Of a stretch of DNA of 64,000 nucleotides, positions 1-11,330 are shown one piece after another. Positions within the stretch are counted from its first letter, which is position 1. Each line of letters begins with the position of its first letter. Position numbers and translations under genes: made by a program. The notes beneath the pieces are model-generated. The model saw nothing but the letters and a program-made list of their open reading frames with translations, searched no databases and was not told where the DNA came from. The stretch is taken from the NCBI GenBank assembly GCA_050084515.1, contig CM114271.1:43524001-43588000 (forward strand). Reading direction: 5' to 3'. This DNA is from Blasia pusilla (taxonomy: Eukaryota; Marchantiophyta; Marchantiopsida; Blasiales).

Positions 1-135
1 CGCGCCCAGGCAAATGGGCTTCTATGGCGGGCTCAGGCGGTTGGAGATGCCAATGCTAGAGGCCCACTTAGTAGTAGTCATAGTTTTCTAGATGTTGCTG
101 ATATTGTCTCTGCTGTTGGTGATTTTGGTCGTTAG
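1..135 (+). pseudogene. 3' end of RLE-type non-LTR reverse transcriptase ORF (second copy)
   Basis: The first 45 codons are open from the window edge and end in TAG at 133-135. The encoded tail starts RAQANGLL and ends VGDFGR. It lines up along its whole length with the C-terminus of the 883-codon reverse transcriptase at 60674-63325, which starts RAQTNGHL here and also ends VGDFGR. The bases just after the stop (a run of G, then AAGGC) also resemble the other copy before the two diverge. The rest of the element lies outside the window. The assignment rests on this internal comparison; whether this copy is intact cannot be seen. Confidence 0.85.
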
Positions 136-349
136 GGGGGAAGGCCCCCTTCCTTCTCCTCGTGGCCAATATTTTATTCTTTTTTTCGCTAAATACTAAC
201 TTTTTTATCACTAGTGTTTGAAGAGTTTTTTTAATATAACTCCAAAGGGAAGGCTTTACACAAATTCATTTCTTGCCGCTCGTAATATGTGCAAAATTTA
301 TTTATAATGTTGCGTACAATTGGAATTTCTTTTTTTATTTTAGATAATA
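136..349. other. AT-rich noncoding stretch
   Basis: This stretch follows the reverse-transcriptase stop codon and probably begins with the 3' untranslated tail of that element, but no poly(A) tail or target duplication could be placed. No other signal was seen. Confidence 0.4.
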
Positions 350-2880
350 TTACATATAATTGACAATGATAAAATATGACAAATAAATGCAAACCTTTTG
401 CAAGGTTTGGTCTTGAGATTTATTAACAGTCATAAAAAAAATTGGGTGAATATGGAATTGAAACCTACGTAAATCAAATGGCAAACGAGAATCCGATGCA
501 ATCAATGGGATACACAAAATAAAAAGCCGATCTCCAATGTTTTTCCCTATGATGATTTCAACATCTATGCAATGTTGCATAAATCCATGAATCACCAATC
601 TCGTTTCGTTTGCTTGTCCTTGTGACCCATTCATGTTTCGTAAGAGCATGATTGGTGGATCAATCTTCAAATTTAAACGATGCGGAGGTAGTCTAGAAGG
701 CAAACATGTGTACAAAAATTCCGTTGGATAGATATGACTCATCCCCTCATTTGGAATATAGTCGTTGTTGAGGTAAATATGCTCTTATACACACTATATG
801 ATAAATTCGTGAGAAAAAAATATAATAAAACAATCCTAAACCCTAAACCCTAAAAGAAAAGATCCATGTAGAAGATGTATCGAGGTTAAAAGATTACTTG
901 TCCAGAAAACCGAGACATAACATCTGCATTTATGTCATCAACAACTCTATTTCTTGGAGTTAGAATAGTTGTATCTCTCAAGAAAATGTCGTGGAATTGG
1001 CTAGGAGAATTGCCATAGATCAGATCAATAAGATCAGATATCTTATTACTATCAATGAGAATTTCCGATGGTAATTGTACGAAATATTCTCCCAAATAAG
1101 GGTGCAAAGGTACACGACCGTCTCCCACTTCCAATAACCAATCAACAAAACCTTGTTGTTCAACACACAAATGACCTTCCAACCTTTGAACTCCCATGTT
1201 TGTTGTCAATTTCATGACCTTTACATTAGACCAAATAGATGATCTCTTTATGGTAACTTGGATGATTTGTGGTTGATCCCCATGACGAACAAGTGGCAAC
1301 ACTTGACGAAAGTCACTACTAAATATCATAAGTTTTCAGCCAAATAGTAATTGTTTTAGATCATCATAAACAACTTCCATAATATCTTGTAAAGTGCAAT
1401 TCAGAGCCTCGAATGCATGACGATGAATTATAGGTGCTTAATCCCATATAATGAGCATTGCCTCGCGGATTAAGCGTGCTCCATCACTATCGATTGATAA
1501 ACTATAAATGACAAAGGAAAATAGATTAGAAGTTGTAATAATTGTAATTGGACTAATGAAACTTTGTGTATCAATAGAATTGCATGTAAAGTGGTTAATG
1601 ATATTTACTTGCAAGTAGAGCTCTCATGAAGATTGATGGGGATCTTGAAACGCAAATGTGCAGTTCGTCCTCTGTCTAACAATAAAGCACCCATTCCAAA
1701 TGATGCTATGGCTAATGCTATACCTCTTGCACTCCTTACACTTGCAAGGAGCAGATTATATAGAAATTTCTTTCCCGTTCCACTTGGACCGTCAATGAAA
1801 AATACTTTTGAAGATGGTGGAGCATTTAAACATATTTGATCAAGTTCATCATGTATAGCACCCAAAATAACACATTTTACTTTTTTCAGACACGCTTCTC
1901 TCAATTGCACTTCCTCAAATAATTCTTCAGTATCATATAATAGTTCTTATTCCTCCAAATATGCAAGTGAATGAAGGCTTTGGAAATTAACTTGGGCATG
2001 TCAGGAAAGTTGGATAGTCTCTTTCCTTGATCTTGTAAATAACAATGAACTTCCAACAATACATTACTAATGATATTATCATCAATAGGAAGATTAAGAA
2101 TTCTTGTTTTTTACAATGGAACATTTCTGGAAAAGGTCCGAATCATGGTTAGTTTCTTGCATGCTCAAAAGAAGAAAACTAATCATATAAGGAGTGACAA
2201 TAACGAATCCTTACCTGACGTTGTTCATATAAGAGAGCTTCTACCAGTAGAACCAAGAATTGACTCCATAAGGTTGTAGGTTGGGCATGTGTGTTGTATG
2301 CTAGAATAATTGCAAATAGGCGTCAAAGTGAAGAACATGTACGGATTGTAGAAACTTCTTGTAAGCAAGAGAACACTTCCCTATCATCCTCAAGAAGTCC
2401 CAATTGGATAGCAACCTCCTTGAATGTTGAATATAATATTCAATTGACAGTTCTAAACCATTCATATGTTGTTGCTCCTCGAACATGATGGAGAAGTAAT
2501 CTCAACCAATAGCGTTCTCCTTCACCTATGAAGAAGTGAAAAAAATTAGCTCATCCCAAGATAAACACATCACTTTAGATGGTAAAAAGTAAAAGCAAGC
2601 ATACATAACAAATGTTGAGTATTCATCTGCATGAGTAAGGTATAAGCGGCCAATAGGATGACCACAACTTTTTCTTTTCTATACGCTACGAATCCATGTC
2701 TTGTTATCCAACTCTGAAAGAAAATCTAAATATAGATATTGTTAGGCAATGCAATCAGATAGATTGATTGCAAACCATTGTGTCAAAGTTGTCTCTTTAT
2801 TTAGTTGCAAAATCTCTTGAGGAGCATCAAAATCATTGAAGTAGATTATTTGTTGTTCTGGAAGATGTTCCCATCTCTAA
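350..2880 (-). pseudogene. Helitron Pif1-like helicase remnant
   Basis: Read on the minus strand from about 2880 to 350, broken frames spell out the helicase half of a plant Helitron RepHel protein in the right order. First come HLPEQQ and IGRLYL, then RYWLRLLLHHVRGATTYEW near 2520. Next is a Walker A loop GPSGTGKK with RTAHLRFKIPI (1605-1910), then DFRQVLPLVRHG and FLRDTTILTPRNR (886-1330). Last are YPTEFLYTCLPS, LLRNMNG and MTVNKSQDQT (350-742), the C-terminal helicase motifs. Stop codons and frameshifts separate the blocks and the Walker A has GKK where GKT is usual, so it is not functional. No Rep domain is on this strand; a Rep remnant lies at 7860-11330 on the other strand. Confidence 0.9.
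835..855. repeat. short interstitial plant telomere-type repeat
   Basis: About three units of CCCTAAA, the plant telomere repeat in minus orientation, lie inside the helicase remnant. A two-unit version occurs near 13917. Such short runs are common in plant promoters and transposons and do not indicate a chromosome end. Confidence 0.6.
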
Positions 2881-2889
2881 ATAGCCAAA

Positions 2890-3300
2890 ATTTATAACTA
2901 TTTTTTGGGATGTAATTTTTAGGTTTCAAGTTAATAATGAAGCAATCCATATTCTTGAAAAATCTTGGTTTATCGGTCATATTAAGGCCATTGTGGGGGG
3001 GGTTCACAAGAGGGACACGATATGCAGGGTGGGATGTTCCCCATATGTCCCCCTTGTGCGATGGGGAGTGTGGGTTGGCCATCGGTCAAGGCGCGGGGAC
3101 AAATTGGCGAGATTTCGGGAAGGGGATAGATATAGGTGCGAGACGCGTGATGCAAGAAAAATTTCATGCAGGCACTTATGTCCATGTTTGCGGATTTTGA
3201 CAAATCTACATGCAACCTTGTATGGGATGAAATACCCATCATTGATTGTCATGTGTTGAAGGTAATAAATTGCACCTTACAAGATATTATTTGAATGGTC
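2890..3300. other. GC-rich block between two inverted Helitron helicase remnants
   Basis: This block is visibly richer in G and C than its surroundings, with runs of G and overlapping open frames on both strands in the same interval, which is typical of base composition rather than coding. A GGCCATTGTGGGG stretch near 2988 and TGGGTTGGCCAT near 3071 are partly inverted to one another. It separates the minus-strand and plus-strand helicase remnants and may be a later insertion. No family was recognised. Confidence 0.35.
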
Positions 3301-3309
3301 GATGTGGAA

Positions 3310-4250
3310 TGCAGGAATATTCCATTTGGGGGAAGACCCTTTGGTGGGGATTTTTGCCAAGTCTTGCCTTTAGTTTGTTATGGAGATCATTCAAAAATTA
3401 TCCAAACTATTATAAAGACATGACCTTTGAGGTCTTATGTTATGGTAATTAATGAAGCTTACAAAATATACGAGAGTTCAAAATTTGGAATGTGATATAC
3501 ATGCTCATCAAAAAGGTTTTGTGGATTGGTTATTGGAGTTGGGAGAGGGTCATATACCTTTGCAAGAGCTAATTTACATGATTAATGCCACCTAATATGA
3601 TGATTGAGAGGAAGAAGATGAGTGGTCTTATTGAATTATCATATCTCTGGAAATGATTCTCAAAGGTTTTGTTACATCAAATTCTTAAGGGATACAACCA
3701 TTCTTACACTGCGACACAGAGACGTGAATGACATCAACGTGGAAGTCATGTCTCAATTCGAAGGAGAGGTAATTTATTTTTCCATTCATGTAAAGTTGTC
3801 TCAAGGATAAATTATTGCATATCTATGTACATGGTTAAAAATATCTTCTTACAAACATGTGTTCTATATAGGAGCATATTTAATCCACGAAAATTCTTGA
3901 ATACGTGCTTATTTTGTGCTACCTCTGCATAGTTTAAGCTTGAAGATTGGTGCTTTGACCATGCTTTTTTGAATTATAATTGGCTCAAAGGGACAAGAAA
4001 ATGACTCTCAATCAGTAATTCTTAGATTTATGGAACATGTGATAGATGTTGAAATCATCATAATGAACAACATTGGAGATCAAGTCTTCATTCCACGTAT
4101 CCCATATTCCCATTGTTTGCGGTTGACTCAGGTTTATCTTTCTACTTGTGTGGATGTCAGTACCCAATTCTTCTTGCTTTTGCTATGACTATCAATAAGT
4201 TTCAAATTCAAATTTAAGAAAGAAAAGGTAGGAATTTACCTTCGTACATC
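3310..4250 (+). pseudogene. Helitron helicase fragment, inverted relative to 350-2880
   Basis: Plus-strand frames give PFGG..., DFCQVLPLV, then KGFVDWLLELGEGHIPLQ and FLRDTTILTLRHRDVNDIN (3622-3810), and finally HVIDVEIII, IGDQVFIPRIP and MTINK near 4180. These are the same motifs as in the minus-strand copy at 350-1330, in the same order, and the nucleotide sequences are also clearly related. Several stops and a missing middle part make it a dead fragment. It covers only the C-terminal third of the helicase. Together with the minus copy it forms a diverged inverted pair around the GC-rich block at 2890-3300. Confidence 0.85.
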
Positions 4251-4417
4251 TCTATTTTTTCATGGTTGATTATTATAATCATCTCACTAACGATGAACAT
4301 TATAATAGAAAGTCATAAACAATTAAGGAAGTGAATACACACTTAATCTTATGTACAAAGAAATTTTTGAATCAAATAAACTTTTTTTAAATGTCCATCA
4401 CTTTTTTCTTTTTCTTT

Positions 4418-4450
4418 TTTTTGAATGTGTGCATCGCACACATTCAAAAA
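4418..4450. repeat. perfect 15-bp hairpin
   Basis: Two perfectly complementary 15-base arms (4418-4432 and 4436-4450) flank a three-base loop ATC. The stem core is GAATGTGTGC. It lies about 170 bp after the last recognisable Helitron helicase motif. Confidence 0.85.
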
Positions 4451-4464
4451 TTTTGAATAATTTT

Positions 4465-4492
4465 GAATCGACCTAAATTTTTAGGTCGATTC
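4465..4492. repeat. perfect 13-bp hairpin
   Basis: Arms of 13 bases (core GAATCGACCTAAA) are complementary with a two-base loop. CTAA follows directly, overlapping the last base of the stem. Helitrons end in a short hairpin followed by CTRR, but the usual gap of roughly ten bases is missing here, so this is only a candidate 3' end. Confidence 0.8.
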
Positions 4493-4499
4493 TAAATTA

Positions 4500-5800
4500 T
4501 GTCCGGAAGATAGTTACATGTTCTAGACGAGGAGGATCCATCGATTTAACGACCCTCAGGCCCTCGAGGAAGTGTCAGGTGTTATTGCTACCGAAAATCT
4601 TGGAACTATATATTTCTTTCAAATTTGAAACCCCCACAACTACAGTGCGCACTTTAGCCGCTCAAGTAACATTTTTTTGCGTTTAGTTATTTAGAGTGCA
4701 TTCATAAACATGCCTTTCAAGCTATTATTGCTTTTGCTCTTGAATTCAAAGCTTCATTATGTATGTATAGACAATACGACATGCCTACAGAAGCCACTCG
4801 GGCTTAGTTGCCATTAGCTACTCTCGATCAGCTTTATTCATGCATAAACATGCAAGGAGAATACATCCATGCGTTAGAAACGAGATGTTATTTTTTATCT
4901 AGGGCAGCTTCCACGTAGAGCGAATGCTAACTTCCATAGTGATATCCCTCATGTTTTCATAGCTCCGAGTGCCAACTGCTACACGAACTTCAACTGAGCT
5001 CCAACCTGCAACTGCAAATACAACCTGCAACTCTTCTGACCAATCCTACAACCTACGCAACAGAAAATCGCGTCAAGGCAGAACGAGATGGCAACGAGGA
5101 AAACAACAAAGAAATACCCAAGCAAAGGGAAAGAGTGTTACCAATGTAACATCTTCAAAGAAACATTTCGGTGTGAAGGCATCTGATCAGGAGCCAATAG
5201 ACTCAAAATGGTCAGCCGGATCTGAAGACGAGTGTATATGTCTGAGTAGGTGGAGGAAGTCCCACTTTGGGATAAGTCTTCCTTGGGGGGAAGAGACTAA
5301 GCCCCGAGCATCCTCGAGGGTTTGAAGGTGCTATAAAAGACTCCCTATATATTAGAGAAGGGGACGCACCATCCGACAAGGGTTATTTTCCCAACCCATT
5401 TGAGGGCTTGGGAAACGATGTTCTAATAGTTGTGCAAGGGACTCTTGAGAATAACGTGAGGAGGCCTAGAAGCGAATATGTGAACCTGAGCGCTGCAGCA
5501 TCTGCAAAAAAGCTCCAGAAGACACCAATGACACACTTCCAAGGTCGATGCGAGCGAACTCCGAATGGGGCACCAACCGATCGTAATATGCCCTTGAAAT
5601 CCACCAGAGGGTTAGAGGACTATAAGAAAGCCCCTAAAAATGGGCAACAGAAGAAGGATATAGTTGTGAACATTCACATTGTGCTCTAAGACATGTAATC
5701 TTACATTTTGCATAAAACTACTTGGGGACAAACCGTGCAATGTTCATGAATGTTTCTTATCTCTATACTATGTAAGTGGAAGAGTACTCATCTCGAGTAC
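4500..5800 (+). other. unassigned region with LTR-like promoter and two open frames
   Basis: Open frames of 118 codons (4969-5325) and 93 codons (5408-5689) encode basic, Ser/Thr/Gln-rich peptides without a recognisable domain. Between them lies a CTATAAAAG box preceded by a GAAGAGACTAAGCCCCGAGC stretch and a CCTCGAGG palindrome, a layout seen in LTR-retrotransposon promoters. No matching second LTR was found. I cannot assign a product and treat both frames as doubtful. Confidence 0.3.
5332..5338 (+). promoter_or_regulatory. candidate TATA box
   Basis: TATAAAA sits in a GC-richer context, 70 bp ahead of an open frame, and resembles an LTR core promoter. No transcript evidence is available. 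Confidence 0.35.
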
Positions 5801-6596
5801 TGTGGAATGTACACTCTAGACCAAGGCCTTACTACAAAATCTGAGATAGTCACAACGACACTAATCATGTTCACACCAAGGTAATGAGCTCGGCTGCACT
5901 CAAAAGTGGGTGCGCAACCTACATCATAGCTACAACAACCCCGAGTACATAAGATGGAGCCTTGATCCTTGAGACAGACTCCCCTGACCTGCTCCTAGAG
6001 CCAAATACCCCTTGGCTTGCTCCTTGAGCCAAACTCCCCCCGCTAGAATATAGAGGACGATAGGAAAGAAAATCAGCATGGAACCTGCGAATGAGCTAGG
6101 AAAGACAACCGTGGAACAAGCGGACGATCAAGGGTAGACACCCATGGATATGGCTCTCAGCCAAAAGCAAGGAACCCGCCCCCTTGATTTGCAAAGTAGT
6201 TAAATGATAGACACTAGAAAGCATTGAAGGCTTCTGATATGCAAAATATCAGGAAAGACAGCCATCGCGAGAGACTCAGCCGAAATCATTCTGGGCAGAC
6301 ACCGATTAGGAAAGACTCAAGTGCAGATGTAGCCTGTTGATCAAGAGCTCTCATCCAATGCACAGAGGTAAGGCATCACGAGCCATGAGGGAATACGGGC
6401 CAAGAATCCCAAGTCGCGGAACAGGCACGAGCACCGTGGAGCACAAGCTATAGTCAAACGGCACGGCACGAGCATGAGAATGTAGAGAAAATGAGAACAA
6501 GCACAAAAATGAGCCGGAGAGGGAGAGCGGGACAGAGGGCATCGCGGCTAAGTCGATGGTAGGGGGGAAAGCCGGATTTGATTGTTGTGGACGGAG
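5801..6596. other. no gene seen
   Basis: The stretch contains an imperfect duplication around 5988-6045 (CTTGGCTTGCTCCTTGAGCC-type phrases) but no supported gene. A 175-codon minus frame starting at 6878 runs through the palindromic array next door and is a composition artefact. Confidence 0.4.
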
Positions 6597-7255
6597 TTGC
6601 CGCCAACCGTTATATCTGGATCTAACGGCTGAAAATCTAGCTACGGGGAGGGGGAAAGAAGCCGTCAGATCCAAATCCAATGGCGCGCAGATAAGGGTGC
6701 CAAGAGGGGAAAGGTAGTAGTCACATCCAAATCTGATGGTGCACGGTCTGAGGGAAGCCAGCCGTCGGATCCGAATTCGACGGCTCATAGGAATTTTTGC
6801 AGGGAGGCAGGCAGGCGAATTCGAATAGTGTGGGCGGAGTCGGGGCCAGCGGTTAGATCTAGATCTAATGGCTGGCAATCTGGCTGTAGGGACGGGTGAG
6901 GGAGCCGTCTAATCCAAATCCGACGGCGCACGGATATGGCAACGGGGAGGTGGAAGGAAGCCGTCGGATCCAAATCCGATGGCGCACGGTCCGGGGGAAT
7001 GGAGTTATCGGATCCAAATCCGACGGCTCACGGGAATTTCGGCGGGGAAGGGAGGAGGAATGTGGAGTCGCCTCCAGCCGTTAGATCTGGATCTAACAAT
7101 TTCCAATCTGGCTGCGGGGAGGGGGAAGAGAGCCGTTGCAACTCAGATGGAGTTGTCGGATCCAAATCTGATGGCGCACGGATATGGCTGCAGCTCGGGG
7201 GAAGATGATTTCCTATACAGATCTTACTAGCCGTCAGATCTAAATCCGACGGTAG
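6597..7255. repeat. palindrome-rich tandem array, ~243-bp higher-order unit
   Basis: Eleven copies of a 24-27-bp imperfect palindrome of the form GCCGTCGGATCCAAATCCG plus ACGGC begin near 6605, 6661, 6716, 6760, 6848, 6904, 6960, 7005, 7076, 7151 and 7230. The first four are echoed by the next four at offsets of 243-245 bp, so the array is two and a half copies of a larger unit that carries four palindromes. Linkers such as CGGGGAGGGGGAA recur as well. The block is GC-rich against AT-rich flanks. All overlapping open frames here are products of the repeat. Confidence 0.85.
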
Positions 7256-7859
7256 TGCCAAAACCAGAAGCCGGCATGGCATTTCAAGGTTGGCGACGGT
7301 TCGGGTTAGGGTTGGGGACGACGCCTGCTTCGGGCTAGGGCTGGGAGGTTTACCAATCCTAGCCCGAACCTAACGCTTATTTTTTTTAAATAAAAATGTT
7401 TTCTAAATTACTATTTTCTCTTTCTATTCTAAAGTTTCCTTTTCCCTCCCTTCCTATTTCCTCTTAATTTCCTTTTTCTTGCTCCAATTTCTTAAATGTG
7501 ACAGAAAAATTTTGTCTTTTTTTTTCTCATTTTATATCATGCTACGTTAGGTTATTTTTCTCCTTGCCAGTGTCATAAGTGGGAAAATTTGAGAAGTTTT
7601 ATCTCTCAAATGTAAACTCTTACTTTTATTTTTTGATAATCCATGGTTGAGTTTGATTGATAGTTTTGTGGTGTGGTATGTAGATGGCAAGTGTCGTTGG
7701 ATCATTATTGGACGTGGAGAGGCAACCGCTCGGTGTTCTAACAAATACACCAATTCCACTACATACTTCAAGGAGACATATCAGCACGTCTCCAATGTAA
7801 GCATCTTTCTTTTGTGCCTTTATTTCCATTTTATTTTATTTTTTTTACTTTAATATATC
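7256..7859. other. no gene seen; inverted GGGTTAGG/CCTAGCCC phrases
   Basis: At 7295-7375 a TTCGGGCTAGG phrase and a CCTAGCCCGAA phrase form an 11-bp inverted repeat just after the palindromic array. The remainder is pyrimidine-rich and AT-rich. A 68-codon frame at 7647-7853 has no recognisable domain. Confidence 0.35.
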
Positions 7860-10800
7860 ATGCCTTCTACTCAAATGTTGGGCAGACTTCCGTTTCCATC
7901 AAATCCTACGGATTTATGCGACGTTCAGATATTCATGCATGCGAATGTGCAACAGAAAAGATGTGCCCGTCGTAAAGAGATTTTAGCACAACAAACAAAC
8001 ATTGAAGATGAACTCGCCCCCAAAATATCTCCAACGTAAGTTCACTTCATTGACGAACATTGTGCGAATCTAATATTTTTTCTGCCGTGTATAATGACGA
8101 CTTCTAATTTCATTTTCTTTGTTTGTAATATGGATGTGTTGCTCTAGGCTTCCTATTCCCTTAAATCTTGTCGATATACGTGATTTCTGAAAAATTCTAC
8201 GCGGCGAAGCCCAAAAATGAAAACGTGTTGTTCCCGCTAATAAAATGGAAGCTCTCAAAGAGAAAAAGAGGACATACTATCGAGAGTATAAAAAAAAGAA
8301 GAAAAGCGCTTCATGTTGAAGTTGAGCTTCCTTTGGTTGTTGAGAATATTCCAAGTATTCCAAGTACGGACCTTTCGACTACTGGTAGTCTACTCATAAG
8401 GTATATATATCTAAACCCATTAAATGTTCATAAGTCCATTCTTGTGAGTTGTGTGTTAAACCCATTAAATGTTCATATTTTATTTGTATGTTGACCTATC
8501 CTTTATTTTTTTAGGCCTTCCAATGAGGATGGGGTAATAGTGGGAGAAAATCAAGGAGCTCACATAGAGGACATTTATATATCGCCAAGGCGAGAGGATG
8601 GAGTAATAGTTGGAGAAATTGAAGGAGCTCATACAGAGGACATTCATAAGTTGCCAAGAGTTGAGTTACCTAATAGTCCACTCCATGAAACTATCCATAA
8701 TGCATCCTCGATCGGGCCCATTACTCATACATCACCACGAGTTGAGTTACCTACCACTTTTCCTAATCAAGGTGAATATAAAATCATAGATAATTCTATA
8801 ACTCTTCCCCATGTTAGGGATGAAGTAAGGTCAAGAGTAGATCTCGTATCTTCTACTATCAATGGAGTTGTGTTGCCTCCACAAAGTTACGCCTTACCAA
8901 ATGATTCCACAATTCCTACGAATCATAGTGTTGATAGGGTTGTAAGACAAAATATATTACTCAATCTTGCAAGAGACGAAATTTCCAAGAGAGTGATATT
9001 AGGAAGTTGCCATTGCAAAGGAGTTTGAATCGTAATACGGGTCGTCATACATTGGGTTCCATTACAGAGATATGACCCTCATGTCGTGCCTTACATTGGA
9101 AATGTGAAAGGATAAAAGGTACAAAGTTTATTGAATCACCATACGGCACATGTTGTGGCCATGGGAGAATACAATTAAGTACCCCTCTTGAAATTGTCTC
9201 TTCCATTCCTATAATCGTTGATTTTAGGTGTTGGTCCTAGAAGTCTTCATTTTCTTACACATGCCAAGCTTACAATTCTGCAGTTCAGCTTGCATCTAGT
9301 AGAGTGCATGTAAATGAACAAATTGGTGGCACTGGACATTTTCGGGTCCAAAGAGGCATCTATCTATTGGACCCTAACATCCTGATATAGGGGCACAACC
9401 CCAATTTGCTCAATTCTACATTCATGATACTGCGAATGACTAGGAGAATCGGGGAAGAGTTATGTATAGATCTTCTAAAATTAATATAGACATCTTAAAA
9501 GGGATACAAGACATGTTGCATCAATACAATCCTTATGTCAAGATGTTTCGTCATATGGCATGTGAAGCAAGTGATCTTATCATGCGGATTATCCTTAAGG
9601 CAAGTAAGAGAGGTCTTGATGCAAAACGTTATAACTTACCAACTGCTCTGAGGCTTTTGCTATTTTGCCAGGTGAGGGAAGTGAACAACTTGAACATCAT
9701 GATGTAATTGTAGGATTGTATGGAGGAGGAGTAAGGCGTATATTTGACCTCAATGAAGCATACATTCCATTACACTTTGTTCTATTATTTATATATACTG
9801 AAGCAGGTTGGCTTCCCGACATACCATTTCGAGGCTTTACAAGATCCTAACAACCGGATCATGTTATTCATGGGGAGAAGGGACATCTTCAACTTGGAGA
9901 TGATTGGATGGAAGAGGAAAGAGTTGATGGTGATACTATTGAGGAAAGAAGGACAAAGAGTGTTACGGCCTTGCAATTTGCATATTTTCGACTTTAAACA
10001 CGAATTGGAGGTGAAGACGACAATCGCTTATTACGGTTTGGTTGACTTACTCAAGAATATATGGTTGACATGTATGCTACTGTAGAGATGCAACAATTAT
10101 CATGGGTTTGGTTGAATCAAAAGGAGTTAAGGGCTGAATTATATCGGTGTAGAGGATGCCATGTATCGACATGACGTGGATAGTCGAAGGGTTGGGAGAC
10201 AAAGTGTATTACCTTCTTCTTTTACTGGAGGGCCACGTCATATGCATCAGCTGTATCAAGATACAATGGCAATTGTAAGACATTTGGGGAATCTTGACTA
10301 CTTTTTGATGATGACATGCAATCCTAAGTGGGAGGAGATTACATGAGCCTTATTACCATGTCAATCAGCTACGGATCGACGAGATCTGGTTGTGCGGGTT
10401 TTTTAGAAGAAAAAGAAGGAGTTTTTATGACTTATCATTTACAAGAAAATATTGGGTCTAGTTGTAGGATGCATCCATGTTGTCGAATTTTAGAAAAGAC
10501 CTCTCCCACATGTGCACGTTCTTATTATTTCAGGTCGTGAGGATAAACCATAAACAACTTATGATAATGATAGTATTATTTCACCAGAAATCCTTGATCA
10601 ATCTATCCATCCAAGGTTATATATATTCTACTGTCGCTAATTGCATGCTTCACAAACCATATGGAGCATTAAATCCAAATGCACCATGTATGGACAAGGA
10701 AACAAAAAAATGTACCAAAGGCTACCCTAAGCCTATTGGGGCGAGTACCATAGAGACGAAAGATGGTTACTTGATCTATCGTAGGTAAGAAAAATTTCCT

Positions 10801-11330
10801 CTTGGCTTATTTTTATGATTGTAAGGGTTATGATGCCAATATGATGATTTCATGCTTTGTAATTGTGTTTCGTAGATTGGAGAATGGGAGGATGATACTT
10901 AAGCGCAAACATTCATTGGATAATCATTGGATTGTGTCCTACAATCCTATGTTGTGCGCTCTCTTTGATTGTCACATTAATTTGGAGATTACAAGTAGTA
11001 TTTCTACAGTCAAGTACTTATACAAATATGTATATAAGGGGTCTGATGTTGTATCATTTAAGTTGTCAAAGGATACTTCCAACGCAATCGACACCATTGC
11101 CGAGACAACGTCATATCTTGATGCAAGGTAAGATTATGTTATTTGATTATTGTGTTGCATGATATCTTATTCCTCGACTTTACTTCATGATCTTTACTTG
11201 AATACTTGGAATTGTTATTTTTCCAGATATATATCTTCTTTAGAGGCGTGTTGGCGACTCTTTAAGTTTAGTCTATATGCTGAACTTCCAAGTATTGTAC
11301 GATTAGTGGGTGTTTGCTAAAGGCTTTTTT
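7860..11330 (+). pseudogene. Helitron Rep (HUH/Y2 nuclease) remnant
   Basis: From about 9020 the plus strand carries the N-terminal half of a plant Helitron transposase. It has a Cys/His region with CRALHWKCERI and GTCCGHGRIQL, then HDVIVGLYGGG and EAGWLPD. SFTGGPRHMHQ and MMTCNPKWEEI follow (10161-10346). The HUH motif reads PLPHVHVLII near 10500, and the twin-tyrosine region reads KYLYKYVYKG near 11010-11040. The HUH frame contains a TAG where plant Helitrons usually have Gln, and several frameshifts are present, so the protein is dead. The upstream part (7860-9020) holds basic and repeat-rich frames that fit the variable N-terminus. The helicase domain that should follow is absent; helicase remnants lie at 350-4250. 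Confidence 0.88.
8524..8664 (+). repeat. tandem duplication, ~70-bp unit
   Basis: Two consecutive copies contain GAGGATGG(G/A)GTAATAGT, GGAGCTCA and GAGGACATT in the same order. In the open frame at 8540-9028 this duplicates the peptide phrase DGVIVGE.. with GAH.EDI. It lies in the variable N-terminal part of the Helitron remnant. Confidence 0.7.

Noticed and set aside
835-855. Telomere or subtelomere
   Set aside because: Only about three CCCTAAA units, surrounded by transposon sequence.
6351-7282. Several overlapping frames of 60-175 codons on both strands
   Set aside because: They follow the palindromic repeat, share no domain and mirror each other on opposite strands.
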